In this document: piece after piece, positions 24,701 to 34,369 of the stretch
Position numbering within the stretch: position 1 is the stretch's first letter
Layout of the letters: every line of letters starts with the position of its first letter
Assembly (NCBI RefSeq): GCF_030936135.1
Contig: NC_082637.1
Span: 10,739,001 to 10,803,000 of the forward strand
Direction of reading: 5' to 3'
Source of the DNA: Gavia stellata
Taxonomy: Eukaryota > Chordata > Aves > Gaviiformes > Gaviidae
Length of the DNA: 64,000 nt
Position numbers and translations under genes: made by a program
The notes under the pieces: generated by a model
The model's database searches: none
Seen by the model: only the letters and a program-made list of their open reading frames with translations
What the model was told of the DNA's origin: nothing

Positions 24701-27700
24701 TGGTCCCAGCCCCAGGGCAGAGCTCTGCCTGCAGGTTTGCTGGCGAGAACCCTCCAGGCAGCTGTGGACGGGAGCAAACACCATGTCCATCGCCAGTGCC
24801 CTTGTTGTGTAACCAGAGACCCTCTAATTTAGCCCCGGGAGCCCTGCGGTTGTTGCTCCTGCACCTGGGTTGAAGATGCACTGGAGGCAGGGGAGGTGGG
24901 GGGGTGCTGGGGCAGGGAGAACATCTCCCTCTCCTTGGGGTCCCCCTCCTGAGCTGCCTCCATTCCCCGGCAGGCAGGGACAACCCCACAGGAGAAACCA
25001 GTGGGGATGGAGGCAGGAGGACGCGCAACACAGGCCCTGCCACCCCATTTTGGGATGACCCCGACGCATGGGGCGAAGGGCCATGGCACAAGGAGGGCTA
25101 CAGCCAACTCGGTGCACTTTCCTACAGGCTTTGAGATGCGAGCGCATGCATTCACGGCTGGCGAGCCCCCCCCTAAACACATGTAAGGGGCTGGTGGGTG
25201 CAAGAGGTGACTGCCAGCATCAGGGACAGACAGGGTAGGAGCAGCACCACGGCGAGAGGAGGAACAGCCACACCAGGATTAGCTGAGGATGATGGCAAAC
25301 AGCTGCTGGCAAAGTCAGCCACCCCCAAACTAACCACCGAGGCTACTAGACACGCGAGAGTCCCCAAAGGGCTGGCTGGGGCTCACCCCTCCAGCTGCAG
25401 GGCAGGAAGGAGCTCTGGGGGGTCCTGATCCCCACAACCACAACCAGATGGGTCTGAACGCATTGGTGGGGCCCTGGCAGTGAGGGTATCGTCCTGCCAG
25501 CAAACGCTCTGCTGCCAGAGAGCTGGGCACAAAATGCAGGCGTTTGACTCCCTCCTGCCCAGAGCCCTCCCACAGTGCCACCCCTGGGAAAAGCTGCGGG
25601 GTGGAGACGGAAGCCCTGGGTCCTGGCACTGCTCTTTCATCACTTGGAGGAAACCAGGGCACCCATACCCACGTGCGTGCATGGCTCCCCAGGGGGGGAA
25701 AGCTGAATTCATGCAGCTGAGCTGGCACCAGCAATGCCAGGCTCTTCCTGCTGCCCTCCAAGTCAAACACGTGATGCAGCACCACAGCATCGCAACTTGG
25801 TGGCATCCCCATCCCCAGGAAAGCGGGGTTTCATGCGTGGTGCATGGTTAAACCTTGCTCGGTGCCCCCACTGCAGGGCTGGGGCTCACTTGCAGTGCCG
25901 GGTGTGGGAGACCTCCCGGACCTTTGCCCAGGTCTCTACCCATGTGTCCTTATCAAGTGTACATAGACCGGCGCCGGGGGCTGATGCAAGAGGCAGGGGT
26001 GAGGGGGTCTCACAACCCCGTAACATCAGAGTGACCCTCCCAGATCAGAGCAAAGGTCCCGCCAGCCCCCCCAAACTGGCGCCTCAGGAAACGTATAAAA
26101 CCAGGGCAAACACATGGGATATTTCCCAAAAATGCTCCCCTGTGCAAAGCAGCATTTGCCTATTAACCCTCAATGGGTTTCTCCACCGTGACCTCATCCT
26201 CTGCTCCCATTTTTAGCACCACTGCACTGCGTGGAAAACCCGCCGTGGCTGCTCCTGCACCCACCTCCCACCCCATCCCCATCAGGGCCCCCTCCTTGCT
26301 GCGGAGAGCCGAGGAAGTGGCTCTCTGCCCACCCTCCACAAACCAGCCTGGATTTGGGGGGCCCCATTCGCTCAGCTGTCCCTTACACACAGGAGGATGA
26401 CAGCAAGGACAGACCCTGAGACCCATCCCAGGTGATGCTGTGCTGGGATGGGGCAGCTCTGAGCAGGGGGTTCCAGAATGAGACCGAGCCCCAGCTGCCC
26501 CAGGGTCTCTCCTTGCTCCAGGACCCCCATGCCAACACTGCCAGTAACCAGGCAGTTTGCAAGCAGGCACACACCGCCCTCCGTGCCCCACAGCATCACA
26601 GCCCAGCCCCTGGGAAACCTCCGAAAGCCGGAGCACGGCCACCCCCTCCCCACTCAGCCCCTGCTGAGAGCAGAGAACCTGTTCCCCAGGCTGGGCAAGG
26701 CACAGCCCTGCAGCCTGGGGAGGAACCGGGGGGACATGTCTCTCCCAGGCAGGGGTATGTCTCCTCCCAGGCAGGGGCAGGTCCCCTCCCAGATGATCAC
26801 AGGGGAGGGACAGGAGTGACAGCCACCCTGCAGACCCCAAGGCAAGCCAGCTCTGCAGCCTGCCCCAAACTGCCACCCCATCACCACACAAAGTCAGGGC
26901 AGGGCTGGTCCCAGTAACTCTTTTCCCCTCTCCCTGTCCCATCCCGTATAAGCCACCCAGAGGCAACTGGTCCCCTTGTCCCTGTGCACCCAGGGGGCAC
27001 TGAACATAAGGGACATCCCGCTATCCCCTGCACTGGCTGGGAGATGCCACCAGGTGGAAAACCCACATGTGGGTCTCTGGAGCAGGGACCCATTGCCTTT
27101 CCGATCAGAGTCACAGAAAAAGAGCGAGCGAGCGAGCAAGCAAGGAGCCAGACCTCACCCTGGGAAGTGGTGGCAGGATTTATCCCCCCACACCGACCTC
27201 CCCGGCCATCCATCTCCCTGCTACTCCCACTGCGCTGCCTGCTTTGCTCCTGCCCCACACGGGGAGCACAGGCAGCCCGGGCCAGCAGCAAGGCGTGAGG
27301 CTGAAGGACAAGAAATGCCAGGGATGCTTTCTCTGCGTAAAGCTTCCCCAGGCCCGGGAGGGAGGAGCCGCTTCCACCTCCCGGCTGACCCCGGGAACCG
27401 GACAGTCAGCCTTTTTCTGCGCAGTGGGGTGTAATGTAACACTTCCCGGACGAGATATTTGGCCTATGCAGCGCACACACCCCGGCCCTCCCCGGGTTGC
27501 TTTCGAGGCAGCGTCTGGCGCTGGCAGCCTCCCCGGGCATGACTGCAGGGCACATGCTGCCTGTGCCCTGCCTGCACCCATACCTGCTGCCCACCCAGTG
27601 GGGTGAGCCCTGGCTCCTCCAAATGACACTGCACTGTGCAATCTCGAAACAGAAAAGGCAGCAGCATGGCCCCACGGCACCCGAAAGTCAAGTCCCTGCT

Positions 27701-29268
27701 GCTGTCTCCGTCCTCTCCTGCCAGTGCCACTGTGGCTGAGCCGATACATCCCCTAATCCCGCTGACCCCTGAGCAGTGCCATCCTAAAAAGCCACACACC
27801 AGCTGCACGAGGACATCTCTGCCTGCTCCGACCCCTCGCCGCAACTTCCCTGTCACCTACCCTGCCACCAGCGTCACCTCTCTCTCCCCCCACAATGAAG
27901 CCGAGCACACAGGGAGAGCAAACCTGACCTGTGCGATCCACACTCACACCCACACTCACACCTGTGCCCGGAGCAGCACCCGCCCGCCACATGTGAACCA
28001 GGGCTTGCTCAACCCAGCAGGGACAGGATCCATGCCCGGGGACACGCTATTAAATACGCAGAGGCCTTTCCTCCACCCTATATACAAGCTCCAGGAGCAC
28101 TGTCCCTGTGCCAGATCGGTGTGGCACAGGGGTCTCCCCCATGCCCATCGGGAGTGAGGTGACAAGGTCGACGCGCTGCTCCCTCCAGCCAATGTAGGAA
28201 ATCAATGAGCAACATCAACCAGCTGTAATATGCCCCAGCCCTTGTGGAGACACAAGGGAGCTTGGCTCTGCAGCCTGTCAGCTCCTTGGGGTGACCACAC
28301 ACTGGAGCCCTCACCCTTATCCATCTCCTCAAAACCTCCACAGACAGGGGTCACCCCATTTTGCCCATCATGGAAAGCACCAGGGATGGAGTCTGCATGG
28401 GTCAGGGTGGGCACAGGGAGGTGCCTGGGCACTGGGCACCCCATCATGCTGTGGGGCCTGGGGACGGGCATAGGGAGCATGGCGGGCATGGGGGACATGA
28501 GGCAGGGGTGGGATGGGGCTTGGTGGCAGGGAGGTGGGGAGCACATGAGGATGCCTGTTGGGGTGGGCCAGGGCTCGGAGACAGGGGCAGTGAGGAGCAT
28601 TCAGGGGGTACAAATTTGGGGCAGGATGGGGCTCCGGGACAGGGGTGTTGGGTTGCACTAACTGTGGTTGCCTAGGATGTCGTTTGGAGGCAGTGGAGGG
28701 AGACTGGGAGGTTCCCATTTAGGGCGGCATGGTGATAATGTCTGGGGGTAATGGGGGTACTGGGAATGTCAGCTTGGGGTGGGACTGGCATGGGGCTTGG
28801 GGCAGTGGGGTTGCCCATTTAAGGTGGGATGGAGACAGGGTTTGGGGGTAATGGGGGGTATAAGCGGCGTCCATTCAGGGGGGGCTGAACCCCGAGTTTG
28901 GGGGCCGTGGGGGGACACCGGGGATGCCCACCTGGAGCGGCCGGTGCTGGTGCCGGTGCTCAGGGGCGGCAGACGCCTCCTACCTGCTTGAACTGCTCCT
29001 CGTAGGTCCACTCGTGGTGCGGGGGGGGCGGCGGGTCGCGGGGCTCCCCTTCTTCCTCCTCCTCCTCCTCCTCTTCCTCCTCCTCCTCCTCCTCCTCCTC
29101 CTCTTCCTCCTCCCCCGCGGCGGTGGGCGGCGGGTGCGGGCCGGGGGCCGGGCGGCGGCGGGGAGCGGCCGGCGGCGGCCCGGGGCCGGGCTCGACCGAG
29201 GACCGTCGGGGAGCGCCGTCGGGGCCGCGGGCCAGGCGGGCCGCTTGCTGCCGCTGCAGGCTCTCCAT
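9769..29268 (-). CDS. ARID3C: AT-rich interaction domain protein 3C, complete, 7 coding exons
   Basis: Nuclear DNA-binding protein of the ARID3/Bright family, which bind AT-rich sites. Coding exons on the minus strand: 28984-29268, 15993-16065, 12050-12233, 11581-11825, 11006-11275, 10740-10829, 9769-9911. They total 1290 bases, 429 aa plus stop (human about 412). Residues 1-12 (MESLQRQQAARL) match the mammalian ARID3C start. Residues 53-73 are an unbroken glutamate run. HEWTYEEQFKQ leads into the extended ARID (about 85-225: LYELDEDPKRKEFLDDLF, GTPVNRIPIMAKQVLDLY, YMKYLYPYECEKRALSSPGE, DSNRREGRRQ). The REKLES region follows: REKLETGEPPEKK at 304, then NGISSINMSIEINGVVYTG and VLFARR. Residue S of the usual DLFSFMQKRG is G here. 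Intron 1 is 12.9 kb. The ATG at 29268 has G at -3 and +4; in-frame sequence upstream lacks an ATG nearby. The exon 3 acceptor is AAG with a weak pyrimidine tract. The family is certain; 3C rather than 3A or 3B is supported by position and by ALSSPGELQAAID. Confidence 0.95.
10130..10205. promoter_or_regulatory. AT-rich island in ARID3C intron 6, possible conserved noncoding element
   Basis: CATTAAATATTTAAG and TCGATTTTAATTGC-type words stand out in GC-rich intron. A similar stretch (10610-10739) directly flanks exon 6. Conservation is inferred from composition only. Confidence 0.35.
10478..10514. repeat. (ATCC)n tetranucleotide microsatellite
   Basis: About nine ATCC units, slightly interrupted, lie in ARID3C intron 6. 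Confidence 0.9.
12590..12860. repeat. Degenerate tandem repeat in ARID3C intron 2
   Basis: Units around AGAGCCCCATAGAGAGGGACT and CACCCTATAACC recur about seven times with drift, giving a unit of roughly 35-45 bases. Confidence 0.6.
13240..13960. promoter_or_regulatory. AT-rich islands in ARID3C intron 2, possible regulatory elements
   Basis: Three short islands, about 13375-13480, 13725-13760 and 13895-13945, contain CTAATTTATGG, CATTAATCTC and AATTAGCTCC / GATTGATTAATGG. These TAAT/ATTA cores are homeodomain-type motifs set in GC-rich unique sequence. No exon fits the ARID3C frame here. Confidence 0.4.
14700..15465. promoter_or_regulatory. TTAATTAG-rich islands in ARID3C intron 2
   Basis: CTTAATTAGCC (14710), GTTAATTAGCTC (14740) and TGTTAATTAGCTCAGC (15160) share the core TTAATTAG. 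Further TAAT sites occur at TTCATTAATCC, CTAATTAATACG and TTTTAATTGTC (15220-15300), followed by unique sequence to about 15465. The repeated core suggests a multi-site homeodomain target; function is inferred. Confidence 0.45.
15465..15720. repeat. Tandem repeat with GGGCATYGCTAA core, intron 2 of ARID3C
   Basis: The core GGGCATCGCTAAT and variants (GGCATTGCTAAC, GGGCATCCCCACCAGG) recur about 14 times at 15-20 base spacing, about 300 bases before exon 2. Confidence 0.75.
16915..17140. repeat. TG/CA-rich purine-pyrimidine alternating tract in ARID3C intron 1
   Basis: GTGCACGCGTGC-like words alternate purine and pyrimidine over about 225 bases, giving Z-DNA potential. Spacing is irregular, so no clear unit is defined. 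Confidence 0.6.
17250..17605. promoter_or_regulatory. AT-rich unique block in ARID3C intron 1, possible conserved element
   Basis: About 350 bases of low-repeat, AT-enriched sequence (AATTGGAGCC, GAAAAATTAGCACCAATCGA, TTTAAAAAACAATTGTG, AAAAACCAATAG) lie between two minisatellites. It has CCAATCG and CCAATAG (CCAAT-type) words and no sustained reading frame related to a known protein. Confidence 0.45.
17640..17850. repeat. Minisatellite with GGGGATGCAGGGATGTGGGGACATG-like units
   Basis: GGGGATGCAGGGATG and GGGGACATGG alternate about a dozen times. The G-rich strand is the plus strand, so it is C-rich in the ARID3C pre-mRNA. Confidence 0.8.
18941..18996. repeat. 12-base tandem repeat, 4 near-perfect copies
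   Basis: ATGGGTGGTGGC is repeated at 18949, 18961, 18973 and 18985, the last with one change. The near identity implies a recent expansion. Confidence 0.92.
19195..19980. repeat. 20-base-period minisatellite, about 38 copies
   Basis: The consensus GCACAACCCCACATGGGCAT repeats with a steady 20-base period for about 780 bases. Because 20 is not a multiple of 3, all frames cycle through similar short peptides, and the long open frames here are artefacts of the array. It lies in ARID3C intron 1. Confidence 0.92.
20085..20215. promoter_or_regulatory. AT-rich island next to the 20-base minisatellite
   Basis: TTTTAATCGTG, GATATAATTAGTAAC, CATTTAACGCCATCGATG and GTATTAAACTGTC sit together in 130 bases. 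This is unique sequence with several homeodomain-type cores. Function is inferred. Confidence 0.42.
20425..20580. promoter_or_regulatory. Second intron-1 island with nuclear-receptor-like and AT-rich motifs
   Basis: GTTAAAGGTCAGCGGGTCG contains an AAAGGTCA nuclear-receptor half-site with the A-rich extension typical of monomeric binding (established knowledge). GGTTTATTAAAGG and GTGATTAAATAACATCATTGG follow. Confidence 0.38.
20855..20975. promoter_or_regulatory. Third intron-1 AT-rich island
   Basis: GGATTTAATCCACTTAATAAG, GCTTAATATGCACCGC and TTGATTAAGCCGCATTGC occur within 100 bases. TTAATCC/GGATTTA words fit OTX/PITX-type sites and CTTAATA words fit NKX-type sites, by motif knowledge only. 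Confidence 0.4.
21480..21825. promoter_or_regulatory. Fourth group of intron-1 AT-rich islands
   Basis: CCGTTAATAAGTTAATGG (21493) and, after a GC-rich gap, GCTTAATATTTAACG, GGTTTAATCAGC and GTCATTAAAACC (21728-21812). A pure C run occurs at 21393-21408. Confidence 0.38.
22850..23500. repeat. CA-rich minisatellite, units of about 50-60 bases
   Basis: The elements CTCACACATCCCCTATACAC and TCTCCCTGTGCACAC alternate about 12 times over 650 bases in ARID3C intron 1. Long open frames here are repeat artefacts. Confidence 0.85.
24110..24560. repeat. CA-rich minisatellite with CATATGGGTCCACACACAC-type units
   Basis: CACATGGGCACTCATATGGG and CCATACACACC words recur over 450 bases in ARID3C intron 1, with unit lengths that vary. 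Confidence 0.8.
24561..28880. other. 5' part of ARID3C intron 1 (as transcribed), no further gene recognised
   Basis: GC-rich intronic sequence with many short open frames on both strands, none resembling a known protein. A small run of GAGC repeats (GAGCGAGCGAGCGAGC at 27123) is present. No interspersed repeat was recognised. Confidence 0.5.
29043..29112. repeat. (CTC)n trinucleotide run encoding the ARID3C glutamate tract
   Basis: Near-pure CTC/TTC units on the plus strand are GAG/GAA codons for residues 53-73 of ARID3C. Only a few CTT interruptions occur. Confidence 0.92.
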
Positions 29269-30230
29269 CACCGCCGCCAAGCGCAGCCCCCCCGCCACCC
29301 CCGGCCCCCGCGGCGGGGCGGCCGGCTGCGGGCACAGGGCACGGCCTCAGCGCCGCCGCCACCGGAGAGGGTGGAGGGAGGGGAGGAAGAACCCATCACA
29401 CCCCCCCCCCCCCCCCAGCTCTCCCCCCCGCTCCCGGGGGCCCTGCCCAAAAGTTGGCCGCGGAGCTGCCGCCGCACCGGGCGCGGCACCCGGAGGTGCT
29501 GCCTCCCCCGCCGGGACCACCCGGCACCGTCCCCGCTCCCACTCGGCACCCTGCCCTACCGGGGACCTGGTCCTCCGGGACCTCATCCCCGCTTCTCCGG
29601 GGGACGCGCCACCGGGGACAGGTCCGACCCGGGACCCCCGTCGCTGTCTTGGGGGAGCGCCCCTCCTTAGTTCCGTGGGGACCCGTGCCCTGCTGGGATC
29701 TCCCGACCCGGTTCCACCGGGGACCGCGTCTTCCCGGGGACCCCCCATCCCCAGTCCCACCGGAGACCTCGGCCCCGACGGTCCCACCGGGGACCGTCTC
29801 CTGTCGAGCCCCCGCCGCCCCGGGCCCCGCCGGGAACCCCGTCCCTGTCCCGCCGGAGAGTCCCACCGGGCGCCCTGTGCTCCCGGGATCCTCCTCCCGT
29901 TCCCACCAGGGACCCCCATCCCGCTCCCTGTCCGATCCTGTCCCACCGGGGGTGCCCCCACCCCGCTCCCACCGTGCACCCCCGCGCTACCGGGGCCCCT
30001 CCGCTCCGTCCCGTCGCGGTGCGGCCGCGCCGGCCCTCACCAGGGCGGGTTTGGCCGCCAGGCTGGGGTTTTCCACCATGCCGCCGGCTCCGAGCGCCGC
30101 CCGGGGCTCGCCCCGCCGTCCCGGGGGGCACGGCCGGCTGCTCCGCCCGGTCCCGGCCCGCCGCTCACATGGCGCCGCGCCCGCCGATATTTCTTTTATT
30201 CCGCAGCAGATGAGGGTGGGTGGGATTTTT

Positions 30231-30299
30231 CCCTCTTTTCTTTCTTTCTCTCTTTCTTCCCTTTTTTTTTTTTCCCTTTTTTTTTTTTTTTTTTTTGCA
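30231..30299. repeat. Pyrimidine tract ending in a T run of 22 bases
   Basis: Almost pure C/T with TTTCTTTC units and a final T run before GCAAC. A genomic A tail of a minus-strand retrocopy was considered, but no retrocopy body adjoins it. Confidence 0.85.
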
Positions 30300-30499
30300 A
30301 CAAGTGGCAGGCAGGCAGCAACACCCCTCCCCGCTCCCATTTGCTAGCGCACGTCAAGGGAGTCAACCGGGGAGGGCCGGGCTTGCGGCAGCCCCGGGGG
30401 AGCGCCCCGGGACCGGCCCGCCGAGAGCCGGCCCGGGGCCGCCCTGCGCGGGGCCGCGGGAGGGGATGGGGCCGGGGGCGCCGGGGGCTGGGCGGGCCG

Positions 30500-30985
30500 C
30501 GGTGTGTTTGTGTGTGTGGTGTGTATGTGTGGGCAGGGCGTGCATGCATGGGGTTGCTGGGAGAGGGGAGTGCATAGGGGGGCGTGCAGGGGGTCCAGGT
30601 GTGCATGCACACATATGTGGGGAGAGGGGAGTGTATGGGGGGCTGTGCAAAGGGGTCTGTGCAACCATGCAAGCGGGTGCTGCACCCATCGCACATGTAC
30701 ACAGAGGGTCTGTGTGTGTATAGACAACCCATGTGTGCTGGGAGAAGGTAGCGCCCTGCCTGAGCGTGTGCGTTTGTGCAGTCGGTCTGTGCTTGCCTGC
30801 GTATGTGTGCACGCACTGGGCGAGAGGAGCGTGCACTGTGTGTGTGCGTGCAGAGTGTCTGAGCACGCATACATCTGTGCACGCTGGGAGAGGTGAGCGC
30901 ATTGCACGTGTGTGTGCAGGGGAGCCTGTGCACACCCACTGGGAGCGTGCCCTCTGTGTGTGTGTGTGTCCCTCTGAGGGGTGCT
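30500..30985. repeat. TG-rich minisatellite-like array upstream of ARID3C
   Basis: GTGTGTGTGC, GCATGCATGG and TGGGAGAGGGGAGTG words recur over about 480 bases, with alternating purine-pyrimidine stretches. Confidence 0.75.
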
Positions 30986-33985
30986 GTGTGTGCCCAGGCC
31001 CTGGTTTAAGGGGTCAGACTGCAACGTGGCCTGGACCCCCCAAACAGGCTCCCAGAGCCCCGGCCCCTGCCTGGCATGGGCAGGATGAGGCCACGCATCT
31101 CTTCTGTCACTGGCAGGACTCAGTGCTGCTGGCTTGCCTTGTGTCCCTGCTTGCAGCAGGGTAAACTGAGGCACCAGAGCAAACTGAGGCACCAGAGCAC
31201 CATCAAGAACATCTCTGGATATCAGACAAGGCTGTAAACTGGGGTGAGCATACAGCACCCTGACCTGCTGCTGCACCCACAGCACCTCACTGCCCTGGGT
31301 GGAGAAGCACAGGGCTTCTCCTGCCAGCAGCATCCCCACGCTGTCCCCACACTCCCACTCCACTTCCCTGTCTGCCAGTTTTTTCCTGACTGCTCTTTTC
31401 TAAGGAGGCAGCTTTGGCAGGAGGCAAAGGAGGTGCCTGCTCTCCCCTGCGCTTTTTTGGCCGGGGCAGCTGCAGGGCTTGCACAGGTCCCTGGGAGACC
31501 ACCAGCAGCAGCAGTCTGCAACACCGGCACAAAAGGGACAGTGGCTTTGGCCCCATCCCACACCCAGGGCAGCTTGTTACTGAGACCTCATGCTGCTGCA
31601 CTTGGTGTTGGTGGCATGGGGTGACAGGAGCTCTGGGTGCCAAGGGCTGCTGGCTCTGTGCCCTCCAAGGCCACCTGCGTGCCACAGGGACCAGGGGCAG
31701 CCCCCTTTAACAGCCTGGCACAAGCTGAATCCTGCCCTTTCCCTGGAGCGTCTTGCGGAAACAGCCGCTGGCCACGGCTGCGGTGGGAACTGGCTTCGCT
31801 CTTGGGCTCCACAGCTCGGGCTGAGCCTCTGCCCCCTTTGCCACGTCCCTTTGTGGGGAACAGCCGCTGCTTCTGGGCTCTCTGGCTTCCCTGCGTGCAT
31901 CTCCGGGGTCACTGCCCCTCGTCCTTCCGCAGCGCTGGTGGCCCCCGGGACTCCCTGAGCCCCTGGCAGCCCAGCGGCACTCGGCACTGTGCAGCATCCT
32001 CACCAGCGAGGCTCTCCTGGAAAAAATGAGCCCCTTCCCCGGGAGAACAGGGCAGCTCCCGACCCCGCAGGGCCCCCGGGCGCTGTTTATCTTTGCACAG
32101 GAGATAAAGCAGCTGTCGGCCATCCCATTTCGGGGCTGGACAGCTGTAGCTCGCCCTGGCCCATCCCATCCCACCGTGGCAGGGGTAGGGACCTCCCAGT
32201 GCTTGCCAGCCCCCCTGAGCATCAGTTTGTTGACAGCTAGCCCATGATCCTGCTGAGTTGCCCCTGGTAAGATATGACCCGGCCCCATTTCTGGGGGACC
32301 CACAGGACCAGCCATCCCCCAGGACTTCTTCCACAGGTCCCCATCACACAGGGCTCCAGCCTCCCCTGCAGGTACTGCTGCATTGCACCCCAGGGTGCTG
32401 GCACCGTTTGTACTGAGCTGTACCCCTCCCCCTGCACACCAGGTCGAGGAGGGAGTGGGGGCTCAAGGTGGGGCTGGGTGGGATGAGTTAGACATGGTGG
32501 TGGTGATGGGACTTCTCCATGGCCCAGCAGGAGCCCAGGCATTTGGGGAAGCTCCCCTCCTCCAAGGCAGAGGGGTTGGGGTGGTCGGGTCAACGTGGCA
32601 CCCAGGGGAGGGGGTGGTGGCCAGGCTGGCTAGTGGCGGCACCGAGGTCTGTATGGGGTGCAGCATGTCCCATAGCCCTGGGCATGGCCACCAAGGGACC
32701 TGGCCCAGCTGGCTCAGTTCCTCCCTAGACTCTCCACAGTGACAACAGCAGCTCTGGGGCTCTGCACTTGTGTCACAAAGTGTGACTGTGCTCATGCTCT
32801 CCCTGGGGCAGCAAGCAGGACGGTGTCCCCTCCACCCTCCCGCTTGGTATCTTTGCACCACCGGGGTCTGGTGGCACTTCTGGCTGGAGAGAGAGAGAAA
32901 TCCCCCAGACAAATGGCTATCGACGGCTGCGGTGGAGGCGGCACAGATAGATACTGGAGGTATAGACGGGCACGGCAGACAGCGGAGCAGATTGAGAGAT
33001 ACTCGGAGCAGAGAGATACCGCAGGAGGAATCGGGAGATAGATCCTGTGGGCTGATCAATAACCACTGCATGCGGAGGGACAGCAAGATAGAGTGAGCTG
33101 CAGGGGGAAGGTGTTTGGTAGGCAGCGATGTGCATTTGTCCTGGCGACAGCTCCAGGGAGATGCCGCTCGCTTCAGGTGGGCCTGGGACAGAGCCGGATC
33201 CACAGTGCAGGGGTCTGTGGCTGAGTCTCCTTGCCCGTCTCCAGCCACCCCACAGGGATTTGTTGTCCTTTGAGGTGCTCTGGGGTCCCACCTGGTCTCC
33301 GGGTACCAAAGGGTGGGTATCTCCCATGTGTCCTGGTCACATCCTTCAGCCCCGCAGGGATGTCCCTGCCACCTGTGGGCATCTGGGAGGATGCTGGGTG
33401 CCTGCCTGTGGGCAGCCAACGGGGAGAGAGGCAGCTTGAGTGCAAGCCCTGGCCCTGGCGCAGGGGCTGTGCTGGAGCTAGATGACTGCGGATGAGTTCC
33501 CACCCTGTGCCTCAGTTTCTCCATGTGAACCAAATGGTGGCAAGCTGCTGGGAGCTGGGTCAGTCCAGCACAGACTTAGGCATGGATAAGGAGGAGTGGG
33601 GAGGAAGGGGCAGAGGCAGCAAGAGCCTGCGGGACACGCTGTGTCCAGGACCCATCTCTGATCTGGTGGTCACTGGTGACACTTACTGGCTCCTTAACAG
33701 GCTGCAAACACCCGTCCCAAAGGGAAGGGCTGCTTTTTGGGACCCTTGCATGCCTGGCACTGTCCCTGCTCAGCCCTAGGATGGGGACAACCCCTCCTGC
33801 CGCAGCAAAGTAGCCAGGGCTCCTGGGTTCCAGCCCAGCACCACCCAGTGGCACTTGCCTGAGCCACCCTGTGCTGGCAGTTTCTCTGCCAGGCACATCC
33901 CAGTCTGGCTGGGGATGGTAAGGCAGGTACCCCTGGAGCAGCCCTTAGCTTGGACAGGGCTGCCAGCCCCGCGGCCAGGCTGGGG
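30986..33985. other. Intergenic DNA upstream of ARID3C, no gene recognised
   Basis: No exon, RNA gene or interspersed repeat was recognised. One local feature is a group of AGATA/GAGATA words at 32944-33100. Open frames on both strands are short and unrelated to known proteins. Confidence 0.5.
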
Positions 33986-33994
33986 GGGATCCCC

Positions 33995-34250
33995 CGCCCG
34001 CGATGGAGTTATTGACACCGGTGCTACGGAAAACACTACTGAGATTGTTCACACTAATGTTATTTAGCAGCAATATTTCCGTAATAAAAGAAATCAATGG
34101 GCAAGAGAAAAGACCTGTCCAGAGCTTTGATTTTCTCATTTTAATGGCATACTTACTTACTCCCACCAGCGTGCCCATCGGATTTTCATTACGCGGCCTT
34201 CGCTGTAAGTGGAGCAGTATTGATACGAGCTGCTGAGTTAGCGCCTTCCT
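33995..34250. promoter_or_regulatory. AT-rich unique block between ARID3C and SIGMAR1, possible conserved element
   Basis: About 250 bases with abrupt AT-rich edges inside GC-rich DNA. It contains ATGTTATTTAGCAGC, TTCCGTAATAAAAG, AAATCAATGGG, CTCATTTTAATGGC and TTTTCATTACGCG. It is open in one frame on each strand but neither frame resembles a known protein. Composition suggests a distal enhancer; conservation is not shown here. Confidence 0.45.
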
Positions 34251-34369
34251 GTGCGGGCCGGCGTGGGATTGCTTGTGTTCCTCAACAGGGCCCCGCTAAA
34301 CCCCAGGGAATAGGCACAGCACGGGGCCAGGGCAGCCTCGCAGCCCATGGGAACACACAGGGACACGCA

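Larger units (their letters stand above)
28900..30480 (-). promoter_or_regulatory. CpG-island promoter region of ARID3C
   Basis: Very high GC and CpG density runs from exon 1 to about 1.2 kb upstream of the ATG. Within it, 29400-29418 is a C run (G run on the coding strand), and a CCGGGGAC-type sequence recurs over 29570-29800. The transcription start cannot be placed from sequence alone. Confidence 0.65.

Noticed and set aside
26163-26966. 267-codon minus-strand frame in ARID3C intron 1
   Set aside because: Gly/Cys/Leu-rich composition without any recognisable motif, in a GC-rich intron with similar frames on the opposite strand.
30270-30299. Possible A tail of a minus-strand processed retrocopy
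   Set aside because: The T run is part of a longer C/T tract and no gene-like or SINE-like body adjoins it.
29123-30577. 484-codon plus-strand open frame
   Set aside because: Low-complexity Pro/Arg/Gly translation of the ARID3C CpG island, antisense to exon 1. The apparent length reflects a lack of AT-rich stop codons.
33995-34250. Possible coding exon in the AT-rich block
   Set aside because: Open frames exist on both strands but neither resembles a known protein, and no convincing paired splice sites were found. Kept only as a possible regulatory element.
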